The notes: a model not told the origin generated them from the sequence alone. 64,000 nt of DNA from Bretschneidera sinensis (GCA_023935145.1 CM043702.1:76564820-76628819), one strand, 5' to 3'; shown: positions 42,341-52,330, numbered from the stretch's first letter. Numbers and translations are program-made.

Positions 42341-42589
42341 TCATATCTCTTTAGTAGAAACACATGCAGATATTTTATTATATTCAGAAATATCTAATGC
42401 ACAATGTAACATACTTGTTACTCTGCTATTGAGAGACATCGTTCTACAATCCTCGTCAGTGTACTCAGTTTTGAGTTTAGGCATTGTATGAAGAGTCTCT
42501 CCAATAGCTATTTCTTTTGTAGGAATTCTACGTCCTTCTTCAATGATTCTCCATAGATTGTAATCTTGTCCTTTGACAAAGATTTTCAT
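42341..42589 (-). pseudogene. SIRE-B gag N-terminal part
   Basis: Reads MKIFVKGQDYNLWRIIEEG, MPKLKTEYTDEDCRTM and LHCALDISEYNKISACV, the start of UBN2-type gag, and ends at a TGA (42343-42341) in the text KEI-stop-DKL. SIRE-A has a TGA at exactly the same codon (32728-32726). The family normally has tryptophan here, TGG, one base away. A frame change near 42283-42330 separates it from the long gag frame. Confidence 0.85.
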
Positions 42590-42717
42590 TCTGTTTTTTC
42601 AATAGTTATAATTGGAGCCATTGAACAAAGGTGGTCTAGTATAAGAGTGTCCCTCAGAGTAGCTATTTGCTGCCATTGGATCAACTCAAGGATTTTAAGC
42701 CTAAATATGAGAACGAA

Positions 42718-42729
42718 GCTCTGATACCA
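42718..42729 (-). promoter_or_regulatory. Primer-binding site of SIRE-B
   Basis: TGGTATCAGAGC on the minus strand, two bases from the 5' LTR, complementary to initiator methionine tRNA. Confidence 0.9.
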
Positions 42730-42731
42730 AT

Positions 42732-43880
42732 TGTAGATCGAGGTTTCAACCCAAGAGGGGGTGAATTGGGTTTTTAAAACTTTTTGCGGAATTAATACAA
42801 GTTTATAAAAACAAATAAGCAGCAAACAATTTAAACAAGTAATGTGCTGTAAATAAAGAGTTTAGAGAGAAGATGATGCAAACTCAGATTATAGTGGTTC
42901 GGCAATATTGGATTCGTTTCGACCCTACGTCCACTCTCTTCAAGGAACTCTTTGAAGTGATCCACTAAGTAACTTAGTCGTACAACTTTCCTGGTGTTGT
43001 ACAAACCTTACAATCCCTTCCTCTCGGAAGCTGTCCCCTTCTTCTCGGAAGTAATCCCCTTCCTTTCGGAAGTAATCCCTTTACAAAAGATGATGTAAAG
43101 TAAATAGTAGAGAAATAGCTAATGGAAGCTTATACAACTGAATAATGTTTTTCTTTCAAATTAAAGCTTAAAGAATGGCTCAATAAGAATATTTCAAAGC
43201 TTTTTGTGTTTCAAGAGTATAATAACTTGATTGTGTGAGATCAACTCTTTTTGAATGTATACAACTTGTTATTGAATGCTCAATTGAATGGGTTTATATA
43301 GCAATCAAATAATGTGTCCGTTAGGACTTTAATTTGAAAAAGATTTACTTTAAAACGTTCAGATTTGGAGTCCAACGGTCATATTTTTGAACTACCAGTC
43401 AACTGGGTTCACTTGAAAAAATCACGTTTTCAGACCTTTTGGGTATCCAGTCGACTGGTCTATTTCATCTAGTCGACTGGGACTCACTGTCCGTTTTACC
43501 AGTCGACTGGTATGAATGACCCAGTCGACTGGAGACCTACTGTCTCATATACCAGTCGACTAGTATATGTACCCAGTCGACTGGGTTATCTTCCAACCCA
43601 GTTTTTCTGTTTTAATTTAAAATGTTTGTTTTAAAACGATCGGTTTAGAAAACCTATTTTGTTCGAGCCATTGAACAAGCTATTACAGTGTATAAGTGAG
43701 ACTTACATTGGTTCAAAAACTTTAGACCTATACTAGTTCTTCAGTCTTCACTTGATACTTTGAATCGGTTTGAGTTCTTGAACTTTGATCCTTGGTTGAA
43801 TGCTTTTGCTGCTTACTACACTTAGTTAGTATAATAACAGTTGTGTTTTGTCATCATTAAAATACGGGTGAGGGTCAACA
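42732..43880 (-). repeat. 5' LTR of SIRE-B (1149 bp)
   Basis: Begins TGTAGATCGAGG and ends GGGTCAACA. TATA box CTATATAAACC on the minus strand near 43290-43300. The palindrome cluster at 43395-43590 has one unit fewer than the 3' LTR at its first position (34404-34440). Confidence 0.92.
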
Positions 43881-44198
43881 CTTTAACAACCCAATTTTCA
43901 TGTGTTGTATAGATTTTAACTTTAAAAGCATTTGTTTAAAAAGTTATATTAAAATGGTTTTTCAAAACGAGCCATTTAATAAGCTAATTACCTGAACAAG
44001 TGAGACTTACAGCTTGATTTAATACCATAGACCTATTCCAGTTCTTCTGTCTTCACTTGATGTTTGATTCGGGTTGAGTTCTTGCACCTTGATCCTTGGT
44101 TGAATGCTCTTATTGCTTAATACACTTAGATAGCATCGTTAGTATAATAAGAGTTATGTTTTGTCATCATTAAAATACAGGTGAGGGTCAACTATAAT

Positions 44199-45069
44199 GT
44201 AGGGTCGGAGGAGGGTATGTGGTTGAGCCTCTCCTCCTCCAAGGGTGAGTCCTCGAGAAGTTCCGAGGCCAGGGAGAGGCCACTGGCCATGGTTCTCTAT
44301 GTAGCCGTGGAAGAGGAGATCAAGAGGACTCCACTTTTTGAGGGTGAGGACGAAGTGGATGCTACCCTGGCCACGCTGAGGGAGGATATGGCCATGAGGA
44401 AAGGGCAATGGTCGTTTGTCGCGAACACTATGCTCAGCCACATGGGGGAGGAGTATCTTGAAGTTATCCAGAGGGTGTACTGTATTCTGCAGGAGTATGC
44501 CCTCAGGCCAATAGAGGGCTTGCAATGCCCTCTCAAGTCACTCGCCTTATGAGTTGTACGTTTACGAATAACACATGAGGGTTAGACTCTGGTTCCCTTT
44601 CCACCCTTTCTTCTGCACAATGCTAAGGTACTTTGATATAGCATTGTGCCAACTGGTGTCGAACTCTGTACGGTTGATCGTGGCCTTTATCTGTGTCTAC
44701 ATAGAGGTGGGGGGTTGATGAACATCAATATCTTCAAAGCCCACTTTTGGATAAGCAGGCATAGCCAGACTAGATGGGTTGTGATTAGTATGAGGGCCAA
44801 GAGGAGGTTGCTGAAGAAGATGTCCTCCTTGATCAAGAGGTAGAAGAAGACGTTCTTCTTCGTCTAATGCGATAGGAGCTTTCAGGTTCCACTCTCCTGG
44901 AGCTTGGATCGCGCGGGTAAATGCAAGAAGTCGAACCTCGTGCTCCATGAGTAGGAGATGATGAGTTCGATGGTGGCTGCGCCCATAGACGTGGAGGTCT
45001 TATATGACAATGAGAAGCTCGCGAGGCACGGCCTCTGTCCTCGATGTCCCGAGGAAACAGTGAAAAGTG
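44199..45069 (+). pseudogene. Tat-2 antisense gene, exon 1 remainder
   Basis: Continues directly from SGSEDS before SIRE-A to NVGSEEGMWLSLSSSKG, then EARERPLAMVLYVAVEEEI, WSFVANTMLSHMGEEYLEV and EYALRPIEGLQCPL. After a frame change it shows FPFHPFFCTMLRYFDIALC, the block equivalent to FLYSTLRYFGIALS in Tat-1, then NINIFKAHFWISRHSQTRWVV (44718-44780) and MSSLIKR. Stops and shifts break it in at least three places. Exon 1 ends at the GT donor at 45070. Confidence 0.7.
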
Positions 45070-45184
45070 GTAACCCCTGCGCCTATTCTTTTACTTTGCT
45101 TTCTCGTGCTTAGTACTTATATGTTTGCTTTTGCTTTGTTTTGCATTTTGTATTTAATACTTTTTCTATTATATGCTTGGGTAG

Positions 45185-45602
45185 AGATGGAGGCTACTGC
45201 ACATGCTAGGTAGAGGCCTAAGAAGATTGCCCTGGAGAAGAAGAGGGCTGCACAGGCAGGGAAGTAGCCCGTGTAGGCCCAAGGCCTAAGGAAGAGGCCA
45301 CAGGCCCCCTCCCCCGTGTCGATCGAAATGGATAGCCCTCCCGAGTGCTCCCCTGAGCCAAGGGTTATTCCTGCTACACCTCAGTTAAAGCCGATCGAGG
45401 CTCCTTCCTCGTCTCAGGGTGCTCCCTCAGGGTCTGTGGTTTTACGCCCAACTAAGGCTTGAAGATCGATGACTTCGCTTTTTCCCATCACCGGGTGGAT
45501 TAGGAGCACCTTGTGTTGGGGGTCCCATCATGTGATCTGCTTGAGCTCTCACGAAGGTCGATTGAGGGATTGTGCTCAGCTGCCAAGGCCTTGACTTCCC
45601 AG
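45185..45602 (+). pseudogene. Tat-2 antisense gene, exon 2
   Basis: Begins after TTGGGTAG with MEATAHAR, RPKKIALEKKRAAQA, the same basic stretch as in Tat-1 exon 2. It has two TAG codons within the first 30 codons, then a proline-rich linker. At 45513-45602 it reads GVPSCDLLELSRRSIEGLC, SAAKALTSQ, ending at the donor CAG/GTAAAA. This matches GIPLCDMVDISARPIKELC in Tat-1. Confidence 0.7.
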
Positions 45603-45639
45603 GTAAAAGCTATCCCATGTTTCTGTACTGCTTCTTTTT

Positions 45640-46300
45640 TGTTGGAAATCACCTTGACAAGATGCCTAGGTGGTGATCTTCCAAACACCCAAGTCTAGAA
45701 TGACTTGTAGAAAGAAATACAGCAATCAAAAGCAATAAAGAAAAGAAGACAAGCGATTTGTTATCGAGGTTCGGCAATAGCCTACGTCCCCGTGAGTTCC
45801 TCTGAACTCTCTGCACTAAATCAATGGTTCTTTACAATTACAGCAACCCTCTTCAAGAAGCTCAAGTTCTTGAAGAAACCAAGAAGAGAAGAAAGGAAGA
45901 AGATAAGAACTAACAATACTCTTTATCTAATCTAGACTCCTCTCTCTTTACAACCAGCCTCTCTATAATGAGTCCCTCTTGTGTTTGTGTCTTTGCACTC
46001 TTACACAATTCTCTCTTGTATGTCACTCTTTACAATTGATCTCAAAGTATGTCACAACAATATGTTGATAATGAATCTAGTTGACCCTTTATATAGTGCA
46101 TCAACTTCTTGTCCAATCTTGTGAGTCAATCTCCACCCTTAGATCTTGATTACCACTTAACCATGGCCCTCCATCAATCCTAAGTGGTGTTGTGTATTTT
46201 ACCTTGCATCCACGCACCTAAGAGGAGGTTTAAACAAGCTGTCCATGTGTGCATCAGTTTATCTAGCTCCCAGGCGCTGAACAGGGGGCGATGAGGCGCT
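45640..46300 (-). repeat. 3' LTR of Tork-C, truncated
   Basis: Homologous to 50984-51783 and to the Tork-D LTRs until GAGGCGCT at 46300, then runs straight into RT text. About 300 bp of LTR (present at about 51478-51783), the polypurine tract and all RNase H are missing. TATA box CTATATAAAGG on the minus strand near 46088-46098. Confidence 0.88.
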
Positions 46301-47131
46301 GGAGAACTTGAAATGACCAGCAAAGGGAACCTTCACTGGTTTGCTATCTTCTATAGAGAATTTAGATATTATCTTCTCTATATAGGAAGTTTGAGAGATC
46401 TTAAATCTGTTTCTCTCCCTTTCTCGGATGATACACATCCCAAGAATCCTCTGTGCATAGTCAAGATCCTCAAACTCCTCACTAAGTTAAGCCCTCAATT
46501 TCCTTATCCTCTCCATACTACTCCCAACCAGCAACATGTCATCAACATAGATAAGGATGACCACCACTTCCTCAACCTTCTGCCCCTCATAGTACAAGCA
46601 TGAATCATAGTATCTCCTCATGAAACCTAGGCTGATTACAAAGGAATCAAACCTCTTATTCCATTGCCGAGGTGATTGCTTCAGGCCATAGAGAGATTTC
46701 TTCAATTTGCACACCAACTCTCCCTGCCTTCCTTCCTTATAGCCTTCGGGTTGTCTCATGAAAATGGTCTCATCGAGCTCTCCATGTAAGAATACTGTCT
46801 TCATATCCATTTGCTTGATTTCCCAATCAAATTAGACCACCAATGCTAGCACTATCTGTATCGTCTAGTACTTCACAATCGGTGAGAAGATTTCGGTGAA
46901 ATCTATGCCTTCTTTTTATGTGAACCCCTTCGCCACCAGCCTAGCATTATATTGGACTTCATCCCCTAGAGTATTCCCTTCTTTGATCTTGTAGAGCCAT
47001 CTATAATCCATAACTCTCTGTTTTTCAGGTTTGGGCACCAACTCCCAAGAGTTGTTCTTCATCAAAGAATCCATTTCTTCCTCCATAGCTAGCTGCCACT
47101 TTGACAAATCCTTACACTCCATAGTATCCAT
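46301..47131 (-). pseudogene. Tork-C reverse transcriptase, truncated
   Basis: Starts WQLAMEEEMDSLMKNNSWELV (47080), RWLYKIKEGNTLGDEVQ, ARLVAKGFT. After a broken stretch come KTVFLHGELDETIFMRQPEG, KKSLYGLKQSPRQWNKRFD and the catalytic ILIYVDDMLLVGSSM (about 46535-46580), both aspartates kept. The last readable part is an ILGMCIIRERE-like text at about 46400-46450, then the LTR remnant. The core is better than in Tork-D, but there is no RNase H. Confidence 0.88.
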
Positions 47132-47179
47132 GTAAGTTTCTGGTTCAACCTCTCATTCTGTCCAAGGAGCTGCTACATT

Positions 47180-48472
47180 AGCATCCGAAAACCCATATCT
47201 CAAGGTGGTCTAACCACCCTCCTTCCCCAGTCTCTTGTGAGCTGGTAGTCATTATGACTTGCTGCATCAACCTCTTCTTGTTCAGCCTCTTCTTAAGTTT
47301 CTTGAGCATGGCCTTCATTCAAGGGCTCTACATGGTCTGAATCCTCTTGCCTTCTATGCTCTACCTAAACTGAACTCTCCTTGATACGATGCTCCACAAC
47401 TTCCGGACTGGTTTGCTCACTAGCCCCTGTAGGGTTAGTTTTCTCCAAGTAGGTAAATAACAATTCATTAAAAATAACATCCCTACTTATAATGAGTTTC
47501 ATGCCTTTCTTTTCTAAGGACCACAACCTATATCCCTTAACTCCATCACCATATCCTAGAAATACATATTTTCTAGATCTTGGGCTAAGTTTATCTTCCT
47601 TTTGATGTGCATATGCAGCACACCCAAAAGTCCTAAGTTTGCTTAATTCAGGGGGTTTCCCACTCCACATCTCCATGGGAGTCTTGAGCTCTAAAGCTCT
47701 AGAGGGTGATCTATTTACCAAGTATGCAGATATAGCCACAACTTCTCCCCAAAAATATTTTGGTAAACTGGATCCTATTAACATGCACCTAACCTTTTCT
47801 ATAAGGGTTCTATTCATCCTCTCAGTAACTCCATTTTGCTGAGGTGTTTTTAAAACTGTTCTATGTCTTAGAATGCCATTTAATTCATAGAATATATTAA
47901 AATCCTTATTGCAAAATTCTAAGCTATTATCGGTTCGTAAAGCCTTAACTACTCTACCCGTTTGAGTTTCCAGCAACTTCTTCCACACAACAAATTTATT
48001 CAAGGCATTCAATTTATTTCTAAACCCACACTCTTCTTGAATAATCATCAATTAAAGACAGAAAGTAAAAGTTACCTCCCTGTGTTGGTGTTCTTACTGC
48101 TCCCCAAAGGTCTGAATGAATGTAGTCAAGAATCCCCTTAGACTTGTGCACTCCGGTGTTGAAGCTGACCCGGTGTTGCTTCCCAAGAATGCAACTCTCA
48201 TAGAAATCCAGTTTCTCTACTTTGTCATCACCAAGTAGACCATCCTTGCTAAGAACTTGCAGGCCCTTTTCGTTCATATGTCCCAAGTGAGTGTGCCAAA
48301 GGGCTGCCTTATCCATCTCAGCCATCAAGCTTGCTGCTTGATCATTGATTTCTGTCTCTCCGATCATCTCATAGAGTCCATCGTTTCTTACTGCCTTGAT
48401 CACTACCAAAGATCCCTTGGCCACCTTGATCTTTCCTCCCTCTACTTTGCATGTATACCCCATGGAATCCAA
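47180..48472 (-). pseudogene. Tork-C integrase
   Basis: Pre-integrase finger LWHTHLGHMNEKGLQVL and ESCILGKQHRV (48472-48020). The core has DYIHSDLWGAVRTP (first aspartate), RTDNSLEFCN (second; the usual DNG reads DNS) and TPQQNGVTERMNRT (glutamate), then SLPKYFWGEVVAISAYLVN and CAAYAHQKEDKLSP, VFLGYGDGVKGYRLW to 47365. A frame change near 48020-48050 splits it. The spacer to RT (47180-47360) is acidic and broken. Confidence 0.9.
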
Positions 48473-48914
48473 CTACCCCAGTGAGATCAAATTTCTCTTT
48501 AAATTTGGAAGATACCTCACATTTCGCAGCAATCTTGTGACTCCATCAAACATCCTCAATTGGATGTCTCCAATCCCCCTCACTTGGCAAGATTTGTCAT
48601 TCCCCAAGAAGACCCTTCCATCATTGATCTCATTGAAATTCTTGAACCATTCCTTGTGAGGGCATATGTGATAAGTGCACCTAGAATCCATAATCCACTT
48701 TTCGTTGTTGTGCCTCCTGCTCACATTTGAGCACACAACAAGAACATCATCTTGTTGTTCTCTATTGGCAACTGAAGCCTCTCCATTTTTGATGTGGCTT
48801 CTTCTCTCATCCCACATCCTCTTCTTGCAATCTTTTCTGAAATGGTTCTCCTTGTTGCAGTAGAAGCACCTTCTTCCTCCTCCAAGTCTTGTCTTAGAAT
48901 GAGATCTCCCATGG
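48473..48914 (-). pseudogene. Tork-C zinc knuckle and protease
   Basis: The nucleocapsid knuckle CFYCNKENHFRKDC (about 48825-48866) has all four ligands. The protease frame (48817-48473) reads HIKNGEASVANREQ, then WIMDSRCTYHICPHKEW, where the DSG active site has become DSR, so the enzyme would be impaired. LLRNVRYLPNLKRNLISLG follows. The RG box just upstream is cut by the solo LTR. Confidence 0.88.
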
Positions 48915-48919
48915 CTCTG

Positions 48920-50305
48920 TGTTGTGCGAAAATATACCTAAATAAATAGGTGAATAATCGTACTTTGTTTTACTTGCAAGTGCACAAGGTCAACAGTGTA
49001 GCATAGTGTGCGAATGCAAGATCATCTCCACAGGGATTGGTAAATTTAACTTTAGAATTAGTTTCGCAATAATAAAAAGATAAAAATAATAAAAGAGTTG
49101 ATTTTGATAAAGATAAAATACTAAAGATAAAGGCGTAGGGACTTGATATCCACCACTAATTATGCTACCACAATATAACAGTATGCCAATACTTTACTCA
49201 TGCCATGTATACCTACTGGTTGCCAACCTAAGGGCATGGTATCTACTCCTTAAACTATTGATTTCCCTAAGCAACGAGTTAAGCATGGTATCTACTCTAA
49301 CTCTTTTCTTCCTTAAGGGATTCAGCATGGTATCTGCTTGAGTTGTTCCTTAAGAAAACATAAGTACTATGGAAATCGACAACCACATAAGACCTAGGGC
49401 ATGGTATCTACTCCCGGTTTCCCATGTTGATTAACCCGGGTATCCGGATAAGATATCCCTTGTTACTAATGTTAGACCCAGGACTCGGTCATCCAAATTG
49501 ATCTAACTAACAAGTCCATACCACATGCACATATTGATCAGACATATACATATGAGGAATTTAAATAAAAGCAGGTATTAATCAAGTTTAAGCAACACAA
49601 CATAAATATCGCAAAGGCGCCAATACTAAATTTATTGAGTAAACATAATTAGGGCTTCAACCAAGCCCTACTAAGAGAGTTAGTTACATATACTAACTGA
49701 AGTAAACATAATTAAACTAAACATAAGGGAGAAGAATAAACCCGAGAGAAGAGGCGTCAATTCTCTCCCAAGCTCCCCACTCCAAGTAAAAGAAAAGAGA
49801 AAAGTGTTTTCTATCTAAGGTGTAAGGTGTCCTTTTGTGTGTGAGTTACAAGTGTATTTATAGGTCCTTGAGAAGTCCTAATAGACTCATGAGTTTCTAA
49901 ACTTTCCTAAAACACAAAACTCCTTTATTTCCAAAATAGAGTTATTTCCAAAATAGGGTTATTTCCAAAATAGGGTTCTGCAGTTTACTATTCACGCCTG
50001 TACATTTGCGTTCGATCGCATGTGTCCTTGCGCTCGATCGCAGTGTGCGCTCGATCCTACAAGTGTGCGCATGATTGTATGTGCGCTCGATCGCATTGCA
50101 TGTGCGCTCGATCGCACTTTGTCCAGAAAGTGCTCCAAGGCTTCTAGATTTCTTCCTTAAAGTGCCAAAACTGCTTCTTTTTCTCCAAGACCCTATAAAA
50201 ACATGTAAAACACACAAATGGAGTAAAAGATACCAAATTAACATAATAAAGGATCTAACAAGTGTAAATAAGGGGGCTTAAATATGTATATTTAAGCGTC
50301 TATCA
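48920..50305 (-). mobile_element. Solo LTR of an Athila-type element (1386 bp) inside Tork-C gag
   Basis: Bounded by CTCTG at 48915-48919 and 50306-50310. Ends TGTTGTGCG and TCTATCA on the plus strand, so TGATAGACGC and CGCACAACA on its own strand. No internal region. The minus strand has the Athila U5 signature ATCCCTGTGGAGATGA near 49030 (compare CCCTGTGGATTCGACC in Athila-F) and a TATA box CCTATAAATAC near 49853-49863. Motifs GCTCGATCGCA repeat at 50007-50120. It formed by recombination between two LTRs of an inserted element. Confidence 0.92.
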
Positions 50306-50310
50306 CTCTG

Positions 50311-50940
50311 CCCTCTACCTCTTGATTTCTCCTGGTAGTTGCCATGAGTGCTACTGCCATTCCGAGTTGCTGGCCTTCCTCTTACGAACAGCCCATCTCC
50401 ACTTGATGTCTCCTTCATCTTGGCTTTGAAATCATGTGCCCTTATGGCATTGAACAAAATCTCCTTTGTTAAAGTAGCCCTTCCATACTTAATAGTATTA
50501 ATCAAATTATCAAAGCAATCAGGAAGAGAATTTAACAAGATAACAGCCAATTGTTCATCCGAAAATGCAATGCTACAGCTATTCAAATCTTGAACTAGCT
50601 TATTAAAGACATCAAGATTATCTTGCAACTCTTTACTATGATCCATTTTAAAAGAAAAGATTCTTTTAAGAAGGTAAATCTTGTTAGGGAGAATTTTGGT
50701 AAGAAACAACTCATCTAATTTCTTCCATATGACAGTCGGATCTTCCGAGTTTCCGCACTCCCTTGTGACACTATCCAACATGTGCAAGAAAATGGTGCTG
50801 TAAGCCATCTTCTTCATCTCAACCCGCTGGTCCTCCGTGACACTTGCTGAAAAAGCATCATCTTCTCTAATAGCCAAGTCCACTTTCTATTGCATTAGAA
50901 CCGCCTGGATCTTCCGCTTCCAAAGGGAAAAGTCTCCCTT
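50311..50940 (-). pseudogene. Tork-C gag
   Basis: The frame 50883-50278 has VDLAIREDDAFSASVTED, EMKKMAYSTIFLHML, IWKKLDELFLTKILPNK, LQDNLDVFNKLVQDLNSCS, LLNSLPDCFDNLINTIKYG and FLVRGRPATRN-type text up to the RG box (GNYQEKSRGRGQ) at the solo LTR edge. This is the full UBN2 domain. Upstream of 50890 a stop follows and the first codons (KFDGKGDFSLWKRKIQ, 50885-50960) are in another frame. Confidence 0.88.
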
Positions 50941-50983
50941 TCCATCAAACTTCTCAACACAGAAATTTAAAGCCATCTTTGCA

Positions 50984-51783
50984 GAACTCTCTGCACTAAA
51001 TCAATGGTTCTTTACAATTATAGCAACCCTTTTCAAGAAGCTCAAGTTCTTGAATAAGCCAAAAAGAGAAGAAAGGAAGAAGATAAGAACTAACAATGCT
51101 CTCTATCTAATCTAGACTCTTCTCTCTTTACAACCAACCTCTCTACAATGAGTCCCTCTTGTGTTTGTGTCTTTGCACTCTTACACAATTCTCTCTTGTA
51201 TGTCACTCTTTACAATTGATCTCAAACTATGCCACAACAATATGTTGATAATGAATCTAGTTGACCCTTTATATAGTGCACCAACTTCTTGTCCAATCTT
51301 GTGAGTCAATCTCCACCTTTAGATCTTGATTACCACTTAACCATGGCCCTCCATCAATCCTAAGTGGTGTTATATATTTTAACCTTGCGTCCACGCACCT
51401 AAGAGGAGGTTTAAACAAGCTGTCCATGTGTGCATCAGTTTTCCTAGCGCCTAGGCGCTGAACAGGGGGTTGTGAGGCGCTAGGCAAAGCTTCTTTGCAC
51501 CACATTCTGGGCGGTGTGGTGCTGGTGGAGGGGCGGTGCGGTGCTTCCCTTCTCCAAGCTACTTCTTTGCTGGGCGGTGAGGCGCACACTGATGCTACCC
51601 TTCACACAGCAGTGCGCACTACTTTGCTTTGCTGTTTAGGGCTGTGCACACACACCCAAATGGATGCACACACATGTGTGCACTCCTTTAACATGCTTTA
51701 TTTTAATCTTCCAACATTGGTTTAGACTTTAACCATCTTTGAACCATGTTTAGATATGTTTAAACCTTAGACAAATACCAACA
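50984..51783 (-). repeat. 5' LTR of Tork-C, truncated
   Basis: Begins abruptly at GAACTCTCTGCACTAAATC, equivalent to 45804 in the other LTR, after ATCTTTGCA of gag. The LTR end, primer-binding site and leader are deleted. Complete at its outer end (ATACCAACA). TATA box on the minus strand near 51268-51278. GC-rich GGTGCGGTGC repeats at 51500-51545 match those of the Tork-D LTR. Confidence 0.88.
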
Positions 51784-51819
51784 TTTCTTTTCGAAAGCTA
51801 ACGATTTCTCTTTATCTCA

Positions 51820-52168
51820 ATCGGGCGTGCTGTTGGCAGTGATGTCACACCATTTCCTGGACACGACTGAGAAGCTAACTCGGGCCTAGTAGAGGTTAGA
51901 CAAGAGTAACGAGCTCATTTGCTAGCTGTAGGCATCCCTCAATGGAGCCAACTAGGCGAGGGTCGAGGCCATACGGGAGCGGGATGTCCTGCACTTGGGG
52001 AGGGACGTGGTTTTGGCGTTGGAGCTGTAGCAGAGGGATAAGGCTGAGGTGACCACCTAGAAGACCATGGAGGACACCCTAGCTACCTTCAGGGACTCAG
52101 CTCCCTACAATGAGGCTGTCAATAGAGCTATGGAGGAGGTTATGGATGCCTTGAGGACTTTATCTTAG
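51820..52168 (+). pseudogene. Tat-2 antisense gene, exon 3
   Basis: Reads SGVLLAVMSHHFLDTTEKLTRA, then two TAG codons, RLDKSNEL, and in the matching frame a charged helical stretch (AIRERDVLHLGRDVVLALEL). It ends METMEDTLATFRDSAP-like text, EEVMDALRTLS and TAG at 52166-52168. This is the coiled-coil exon seen intact at 1917-2528. The splice acceptor expected before TCGGGCGTG is not AG. Confidence 0.65.
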
Positions 52169-52330
52169 TTTTCATACCTTTTTTCTTTTTTTCTTTTTTT
52201 CTTTTTTTTTTACTTCAAGGCCGATAGTGCCTTTGTAACTTCGTTTATGCAACTTAATGAAACTTGGATTTTTTATTTTCAATTCATTGTTTCTTATTGC
52301 AATCATATTTTTGATGTTACAACCTTAGTT
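52169..52330. other. Spacer between antisense-gene end and Tat-2 integrase end
   Basis: Short noncoding stretch with T-runs (52175-52210) and an AATGAAACTTGG block similar to ATGAAATGTAAAAGTG at the same place in Tat-1 (1800). The two convergent genes would end here. AATAAA-like signals are not clear. Confidence 0.5.

Larger units (their letters stand above)
34018..43880 (-). mobile_element. SIRE-B: Ty1/copia SIRE/Maximus element inside SIRE-A
   Basis: Perfect target duplication CTTTA at 34013-34017 and 43881-43885, ends TGTAGATCG and GGGTCAACA, 9863 bp. Same gene order and third ORF as SIRE-A, in the same orientation, but LTR sequence differs in many places, so it is a sister copy and not a duplicate. 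LTRs are 34018-34916 (899 bp, with an internal deletion) and 42732-43880 (1149 bp). Confidence 0.95.
24209..44193 (-). mobile_element. SIRE-A: Ty1/copia SIRE/Maximus-lineage element
   Basis: Starts TGTAGACTGAGG (24209) and ends GGGTCAACT (44193; the family end is GGGTCAACA). The target is ATAGT at 24204-24208 and ATAAT at 44194-44198, one base different. Own length is about 10.1 kb with 1.2-kb LTRs. On the minus strand come gag, protease, integrase, RT, RNase H, then an additional ORF before the 3' LTR. Large size and a third ORF after pol point to SIRE/Maximus. SIRE-B (34018-43880), a relative in the same orientation, is inserted in its 5' LTR. Confidence 0.9.
33116..44193 (-). repeat. 5' LTR of SIRE-A, split by SIRE-B
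   Basis: Pieces 33116-34017 and 43886-44193 together make about 1.21 kb. SIRE-B lies after GGTTGCTTTA, which the other SIRE-A LTR has intact at about 25078. Nine palindrome copies lie between 33765 and 34010. One extra unit (33870-33905) distinguishes it from the 3' LTR. Confidence 0.9.
45640..51783 (-). mobile_element. Tork-C: Ty1/copia Tork element with both LTRs truncated inside
   Basis: Minus-strand element with outer ends TGTTGGAAATCACC (45640) and ATACCAACA (51783). The target is a T-rich tract (TTTTT left, TTTCT right), so the duplication is imperfect. It keeps part of gag, zinc knuckle, protease, integrase and the first half of RT. The left LTR stops at 46300 and RNase H with the end of RT is gone. 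The right LTR begins only at 50984 and lacks about 164 bp plus the primer-binding site. An Athila-type solo LTR interrupts gag. Same family as Tork-D. Confidence 0.9.
23895..52168 (+). pseudogene. Tat-2 antisense gene, split by two copia elements
   Basis: This is the second copy of the reverse-strand gene, here on the plus strand because Tat-2 is inverted. Its parts are: promoter and leader 23895-24208; exon 1 44199-45069; exon 2 45185-45602; exon 3 about 51820-52168, ending DALRTLS and TAG. Intron 1, 45070-45184, keeps GT and AG. Intron 2 starts GT at 45603. SIRE-A sits in exon 1 right after a codon run reading SGSEDS, and Tork-C sits in intron 2, 37 bp from the donor. Frameshifts, internal stops and loss of a clear intron 2 acceptor (CTCAATCGGG where Tat-1 has TTTTAGGTCGG) show it is dead. 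Confidence 0.75.
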
